NCBI GenBank assembly: GCA_910588095.1
Contig: CAJUQH010000009.1
Location: 11,004-75,003, forward strand
Origin: an uncultured Eggerthellaceae bacterium
GTDB lineage: Bacteria; Actinomycetota; Coriobacteriia; Coriobacteriales; Eggerthellaceae
Direction: 5' to 3'
Length of the DNA stretch: 64,000 nucleotides
Shown: piece by piece, positions 60,601 through 64,000 of the stretch
How positions within the stretch are numbered: the stretch's first letter is position 1
How the letters are laid out: every line of letters starts with the position of its first letter
Translations under genes and position numbers: made by a program
Notes under the pieces: generated by a model
Database searches by the model: none
Seen by the model: only the letters and a program-made list of their open reading frames with translations
What the model was told of the DNA's origin: nothing

Positions 60601-62639
60601 AGCGCGTTGACCTTGGCCTCGACGCGCTCATCGTGGGAGCGGAGCGCCTGAAGGATGCTCCACACGTTCGCGAACACCTTGGAATCGTCCAGGGCCTCCT
60701 CCGGCGTCATTCCCGCCGGTACGAAGATGGGCAGGATGATATAGCCGTAGTCTTTGCCCTCCGCGCGTCGCATGACGCGCCCGACGGCTTGCACCACATC
60801 CACCGTGGAGTTCTTAGCATTGAAGAATATGACCGCATCCAGGTTCGGCACGTCGATGCCCTCGGCCAGGCATCGGGCATTCGTCAGGATGCGGCACTCG
60901 TCGTCTTCCACGTTCTCGCCAAGCCAGGCGATATTCCGCGCGCGGCGGTCTGCTGGCATGTTGCCGTCCACGTGCCTCAGGTCGCATTTGAGGGGCAGGC
61001 TCTCAGGTGCGTCGCCAGCGTAATCATCGATGATCTGAGAGAACGCTTCGCATATGGTCTTCGATGCGTCGATGGTGGAGCAGAAGCCCACCGCGCGATG
61101 AAGAGGAGCCGCATTGACATCGACCTGTCCCATGTCATCCACTACGAGCATCTCGCCCAAGCCGGTTGCGTCTTCAGGGACTCCCTCGCCATGATCGATG
61201 AGGCCTTTCCAGCACCCGATTATCTTTCCTATGTCCGAAGGCTCAAGCGTGCGCGCGTTGACGCCCTGGTCGCTTTCGAGCGAAGGCAGTCGGTCCGACA
61301 GCGCATCCTCTTGAACGGTCAGCACGACCACCTTATAGTCGGTGAGCAGCTTCTTCTCCACCGCCTCGCCGAACTTGATCTGATAGGCGGTGGTCCCATA
61401 GATCGCCTCATCGTCCATCGAGGCGATCGTGTAGTCCTCTTCTGCTCCCTTGCGCTTGGCCGTCTCGCCGTAAATGCGCGGCGTCGCGGTCATATACAGG
61501 CGCTTCTTAGCGCGCACATTCTCGTCGTAATGCACCTTCATGAAAGCCGATGCCTCGGTGGTGGATACGCCGGGCAATGCGTTTCCCGTCGTCCGGTGCG
61601 CCTCGTCGCAGACGATGAGGTCGAATTCGGGAAGACCCAGCTCTTGAGCCTGATGTATGACATCGATTGACTGATAGGTTGAGAAGACGACCACCATGCC
61701 GTCCGGGTTAGACCTGCGGTGAGCCTCGTAGGATCGCATGAGGCTTTCCGGGTTGGTGGTCGCCGGATATTCGAAATCCGCAAGCGTCATGGGCATGCTG
61801 TCCTCGCCGCCGCGGCGCGACGCCTTGGCGTCAGAGCAGACGACGAGCGGGCTGATGGGGATGCGCGCCTGCGCCATCCACTCCCGCATGGACTGACCGA
61901 CCAGAGAAATCGACGGGGCACAGAACAGCACGACACCGGGCTGTCCGTTCAGCCACTCTTCCGTGAGCCGTAGCGACATGAGAGTTTTTCCAGTGCCGCA
62001 CGCCATGATCGCCTTGCAGCGATCCTGTTCGCCGAATGCAGAAAGGATGGAGTCGATCGCTTCCCTTTGATGTGGTCGTGGGTCGTAAGTCATCCGCTCT
62101 TCGGGCGGAAGACCCTCGATGAAATGCGACCAATCGAGGCCGGAGGCCGCCATCTTCGCCGTATCGATGAAGCGGCTGAGATCGCCCGACATCTGCTGTT
62201 CGAGATTTCTGCCCGGACCTCCTGCGCTTGTCATGATGAGCCAATCGGCGAAATCATGGTTGTTCATCAGTGCGGCGAAGAACGAGTCGCATACCCCTTT
62301 GGGGAGCGGCTTTTCGGAATCGTAGCACTTGCACTGGATCGCGTGCCACTCGCCGCTGGCGGCCGTCTGCGCGAAAAGGTCGATGCCGATATCTTGGTTC
62401 TGCCCATAGACAGGACTGTCTGGCCAAGCTGCAGCCTGCTCCAACGTTCCTATGCGGCTGTAGAACTTCGACCAAAACGGATCAGCTTTCAGGTAGTACG
62501 CGCATAGCGCTTCGTATTTGGTTCCTTGTTCTTTGGCCGTTTGGCTTTCGGTCAGGATAGGAGTTAGCGCCTCATAGACGGTTTTGAAGTGATTATTCGC
62601 GGAGTTTAGCTTCGCGGTCTCTTTGTCTTCTGAAGCCAT
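57639..62639 (-). CDS. Type ISP restriction-modification enzyme (single polypeptide)
   Basis: 1666 residues with nuclease, translocase, methyltransferase and target recognition in one chain, as in LlaGI-type enzymes. Order: PD-(D/E)XK nuclease (E43, QDIGID with D87, and Q102-C-K104); superfamily 2 translocase with Walker A ACGTGKT (213-219), DEAH (345-348), MTATP (383-387) and VQAVGRVMR (616-624); a helical coupler; an N6-adenine methyltransferase with DPFTGTGTF (939-947) and NPPY (1047-1050); then about 600 residues for target recognition. No motif is broken. It heads an operon with four ABC-3C-related genes behind it. The GC content is lower than in core genes. Confidence 0.93.
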   Translation of the reverse strand: MASEDKETAKLNSANNHFKTVYEALTPILTESQTAKEQGTKYEALCAYYLKADPFWSKFYSRIGTLEQAAAWPDSPVYGQNQDIGIDLFAQTAASGEWHAIQCKCYDSEKPLPKGVCDSFFAALMNNHDFADWLIMTSAGGPGRNLEQQMSGDLSRFIDTAKMAASGLDWSHFIEGLPPEERMTYDPRPHQREAIDSILSAFGEQDRCKAIMACGTGKTLMSLRLTEEWLNGQPGVVLFCAPSISLVGQSMREWMAQARIPISPLVVCSDAKASRRGGEDSMPMTLADFEYPATTNPESLMRSYEAHRRSNPDGMVVVFSTYQSIDVIHQAQELGLPEFDLIVCDEAHRTTGNALPGVSTTEASAFMKVHYDENVRAKKRLYMTATPRIYGETAKRKGAEEDYTIASMDDEAIYGTTAYQIKFGEAVEKKLLTDYKVVVLTVQEDALSDRLPSLESDQGVNARTLEPSDIGKIIGCWKGLIDHGEGVPEDATGLGEMLVVDDMGQVDVNAAPLHRAVGFCSTIDASKTICEAFSQIIDDYAGDAPESLPLKCDLRHVDGNMPADRRARNIAWLGENVEDDECRILTNARCLAEGIDVPNLDAVIFFNAKNSTVDVVQAVGRVMRRAEGKDYGYIILPIFVPAGMTPEEALDDSKVFANVWSILQALRSHDERVEAKVNALALHQAAAKNKYQGAANHKGWDEGLESRKEAEQRKAAEIAEGVQMRLSLYPVERWEKAVKTQLVKKCGTRIYWDEWAEDVARIAERHIERIGSLIRDDAGVREQFEIFLKGLRDSLNPGITDDEAVQMIAQHIITMPVFEALFGEYEFAESNPVSITINAFLSSLQGRELDEASDAEVLEDVYASVRRRAAMVSSDAAKQQLIRDLYEKFFKVAFKATSDKMGIVYTPDEVVNYILHATNRLLQKEFGQQLSDPGVNILDPFTGTGTFIVNLLQDEELMPADKLPTKYRGEIWCNEILLLAYYIATINIEYAYHSRMPNEYVPFEGAVLTDTFQMHEAGDSLDVEMFMDNTERILREMETPIHVIVGNPPYSAGQKNANDSNQNTQYPTLIKKIQNTYAARSSNGSKKMALYDSYIEAFRWASDRIGEKGVVAFVTNGGWLDAQAMDGFRKCLVEEFNSIYVFNLRGNARTQGEQRRKEKDNVFGQGTRTPICITMLVKNPSSEERGVIHYHDIGDYLDREAKLAIVASAIDGEPFEWDLLRPDKHGDWLNQRDESWYEFAPMGLSKLKSPFGIFEIWSSGVITHRDTWMYSFSRSALESQVKTLADYFNKQIEKHRPNITHKDEAESVVDKDPMKIKWDKKLYDRVYDAEKIVVEQAGVTHSTYRPFCKEWLYYDDKINWSHYQLSKLFPTVEHENVYIAFTTSDKASQLISNLVPDLHYVGDSQCFPLYWYEKKESFGGLFAEESEEYIRHDAITDEALEVFRKAYPHVFDAHGKSSARAKKEGGPELTKEDIFYYIYGILHSPEYRQRFEANLKKELPRIPLAKDFKAFSLAGRRLAQLHLNYENAEPYPLVVRGDAENPGRVQKMKWGKRKDPETGKKVDDYTTLIYNENLTFSDIPEAANEYKVNGRSPLEWMIDRYQIKTDKASGIVNDPNDYSDDPTYISGLIPRLVTVAMDTLEIINMLPSLNELPQPADWPFAWKAGE

Positions 62640-62863
62640 AACTGCAGTCCCTTCTTGAGTTCTTTAATCAAGCACATTCTAGCGAACACGCAGAATCCCA
62701 TGCTCCGCATGCCGGCCGCCTTCCTTGCTGCATCCTGAAGGTTGCGAGGCGTGCAACCCGCGATGGCTGTCTCGTCACTTTCTGCGAGGCGCTCCTGTGT
62801 ATCGGTCGGGCATATGCCGTTCTGTGCGAGCTGAAGGGTAGAGCGCGCCGCTTCGTATAGCAT
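62606..62863 (-). CDS. Possible small protein between the ApeA-like gene and the type ISP gene
   Basis: 85 residues, Ala/Leu-rich N-terminal part and a basic Lys-rich end; no family recognised. No Shine-Dalgarno precedes the start and it overlaps the type ISP start by 34 bases. It may be chance, or a short control protein, since many restriction systems carry one. The 244-base gap it fills must otherwise hold the promoter of the operon. Confidence 0.25.
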   Translation of the reverse strand: MLYEAARSTLQLAQNGICPTDTQERLAESDETAIAGCTPRNLQDAARKAAGMRSMGFCVFARMCLIKELKKGLQLWLQKTKRPRS

Positions 62864-62883
62864 TTCGAACGGTTAGTTATTAC

Positions 62884-64000
62884 CTATAATCTATACAAAC
62901 TATTATCAATCATGTCATCGAGACGAACAAATCTCTCATGAATGAGCGAGGTGAGTTCTTCGTGAGGATAGCCGACTTTTTTCAGGATGTAATAGTCCAA
63001 GAGGGTGCTGACTAGTGCGTTGATGGCGGGCAATTCATCGGGTTTGAATGCTCGGTTCTCCTTCTTGGGGTTGTAATGGGTGTAGTAGTTTCTGGAATCA
63101 ACGAGCTTTTGGATGAATGAGTCAAGACCGCACTTACTTGCAGGCGGTACGTATAGAAATCTCTCAATAGCGAAGAGAAAGCGAAGGCGAGCTTTGAGCG
63201 TTATGGATGAAGCGGAGTCGTTTTCTTTTAGATAGGACCGATAGCTTTCTCTATGTTGGTCGTCATAAAACTTCAGGTCTTCATCAATGAAGCGATCAAT
63301 GATATCAGGGTATTTCTTCAGTTTGTCACATATAAATCTTGCATGATAGGTTTCTAATGCCTGCATCAGATTCAAAAAGATAACCTCGGGTGGAGAATCG
63401 GGGTGCAGAAAGACAAGAAAGCGCAAGTCGATAATTGGCTTCATCTTCGCATAGCTATCCATCCATGCTTTGTAGATTTCGGGATGTTCCTTGATCGCAC
63501 TGAAGTTGAATAAATGATTTAAGAAATGGGTATCGCTGGTTTTTTCGGCTCGAATATAATTGATGTGCAGAGACCGCTCTGTAGGCCAATGTTCGTCGTT
63601 ATTTAGGTGTTGACTATCTTCGGGCTGAAGGAAGCGAAGCTCGTTGAGAGTAGTTTTTCGTTGAATGCTTAGCATTATAAGTGATTTGACGCGGTCGACC
63701 ATTTCTATGAACCATGTGAGGGGCTTTTCGGATGTTGGACGCAGTTCGAATATGACTGTCTGAGAAAGACAGATTTTCCTTGATGGGATGAACGACATAA
63801 ATCCATAACGGCGTGGAGACACGGTAAGGGTATGGTCGCTACATTCAAAGATCACTTCCGGCTCTTGCTCCCATTCGACGTTGTCGCCACGATAGTGAAA
63901 ATGACACATACCTGACCAGTGAACAATATCGTCAAAATCAAAGGCCAGATACCCTAGTTCCACCGCCTCGGAATCTGTTCGAATTCCCTCTAGGATATAC
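62884..64000 (-). CDS. ApeA-like HEPN defence protein, 5' end outside window
   Basis: The frame stays open to base 64000 (upstream residues read ILEGIRTDSEAVELGYLAFD), so the true start lies beyond the window; 371 residues are visible. The N-terminal beta-rich part resembles the ApeA N-terminal domain. The C-terminal helical part has the HEPN ribonuclease motif R-x4-H in DSRNYYTHYN (codons 63070-63093). ApeA is a known single-gene anti-phage protein thought to act as an RNase. Same strand as the following restriction operon but separated by 244 bases. GC is low compared with core genes. Confidence 0.8.
   Translation of the reverse strand, partial: YILEGIRTDSEAVELGYLAFDFDDIVHWSGMCHFHYRGDNVEWEQEPEVIFECSDHTLTVSPRRYGFMSFIPSRKICLSQTVIFELRPTSEKPLTWFIEMVDRVKSLIMLSIQRKTTLNELRFLQPEDSQHLNNDEHWPTERSLHINYIRAEKTSDTHFLNHLFNFSAIKEHPEIYKAWMDSYAKMKPIIDLRFLVFLHPDSPPEVIFLNLMQALETYHARFICDKLKKYPDIIDRFIDEDLKFYDDQHRESYRSYLKENDSASSITLKARLRFLFAIERFLYVPPASKCGLDSFIQKLVDSRNYYTHYNPKKENRAFKPDELPAINALVSTLLDYYILKKVGYPHEELTSLIHERFVRLDDMIDNSLYRL

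Overview
The window is a stretch of a GC-rich actinobacterial chromosome. Three features point to the class Coriobacteriia, most likely family Eggerthellaceae: frequent ATA isoleucine codons in otherwise GC-rich genes, the order of the core genes, and large secreted BspA/InlB-type repeat proteins. This placement is inferred from gene content and codon use; no 16S gene is present. No tRNA, rRNA or CRISPR array was seen.

Region 1 (1-17.1 kb) holds the end of a XerC/D recombinase and then the division and cell wall cluster: mraZ, rsmH, an FtsL-like gene, ftsI, murE, murF, mraY, murD, ftsW, murG, murC, murB, ftsQ, closed by galU and a strong terminator. A promoter ahead of mraZ carries TGGGN-N5-TGGGN repeats of the kind MraZ binds. 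ftsA and ftsZ do not follow ftsQ.

Region 2 (17.1-41.7 kb) alternates core blocks with accessory genes. Two paralogous giant secreted proteins (17.6-20.6 and 36.7-40.1 kb) carry palindromic repeat elements inserted in frame. The second gene is out of frame at a run of eight Gs just after its signal peptide, which suggests phase variation. Between them lie rarA, a DUF948 gene, an AI-2E family permease, alaS, ruvX, mltG, a YqeG-like phosphatase, the shikimate genes aroE-aroC-aroK-aroB-aroQ, and an Xaa-Pro peptidase. An AAA ATPase (DUF4143 type) preceded by a multi-site operator is bracketed by 15-bp direct repeats. A Tat-exported solute-binding lipoprotein faces the second surface gene.

Region 3 (41.9-52.7 kb) is core metabolism and translation: a four-subunit 2-oxoacid:ferredoxin oxidoreductase (por), rplM-rpsI with a long leader, pyrH-frr-uppS-cdsA-dxr, a glutaredoxin-like gene, mscL with a zinc ribbon, and a DUF2510 membrane protein.

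Region 4 (about 52.7-64 kb, all minus strand) has visibly lower GC and is a defence island. Reading in the direction of transcription it holds an ApeA-like HEPN protein (5' end outside the window), a 1666-residue type ISP restriction-modification enzyme, and then four genes packed end to end behind it. These four are a PD-(D/E)XK-type nuclease component, an ABC-three-component middle protein, a DUF3732 ABC/SMC-like ATPase with a zinc-hook motif, and a membrane-anchored protein with distant exonuclease-like motifs. The fusion of a type ISP enzyme and an ABC-3C module plus a membrane protein in one five-gene operon is the most notable system here.
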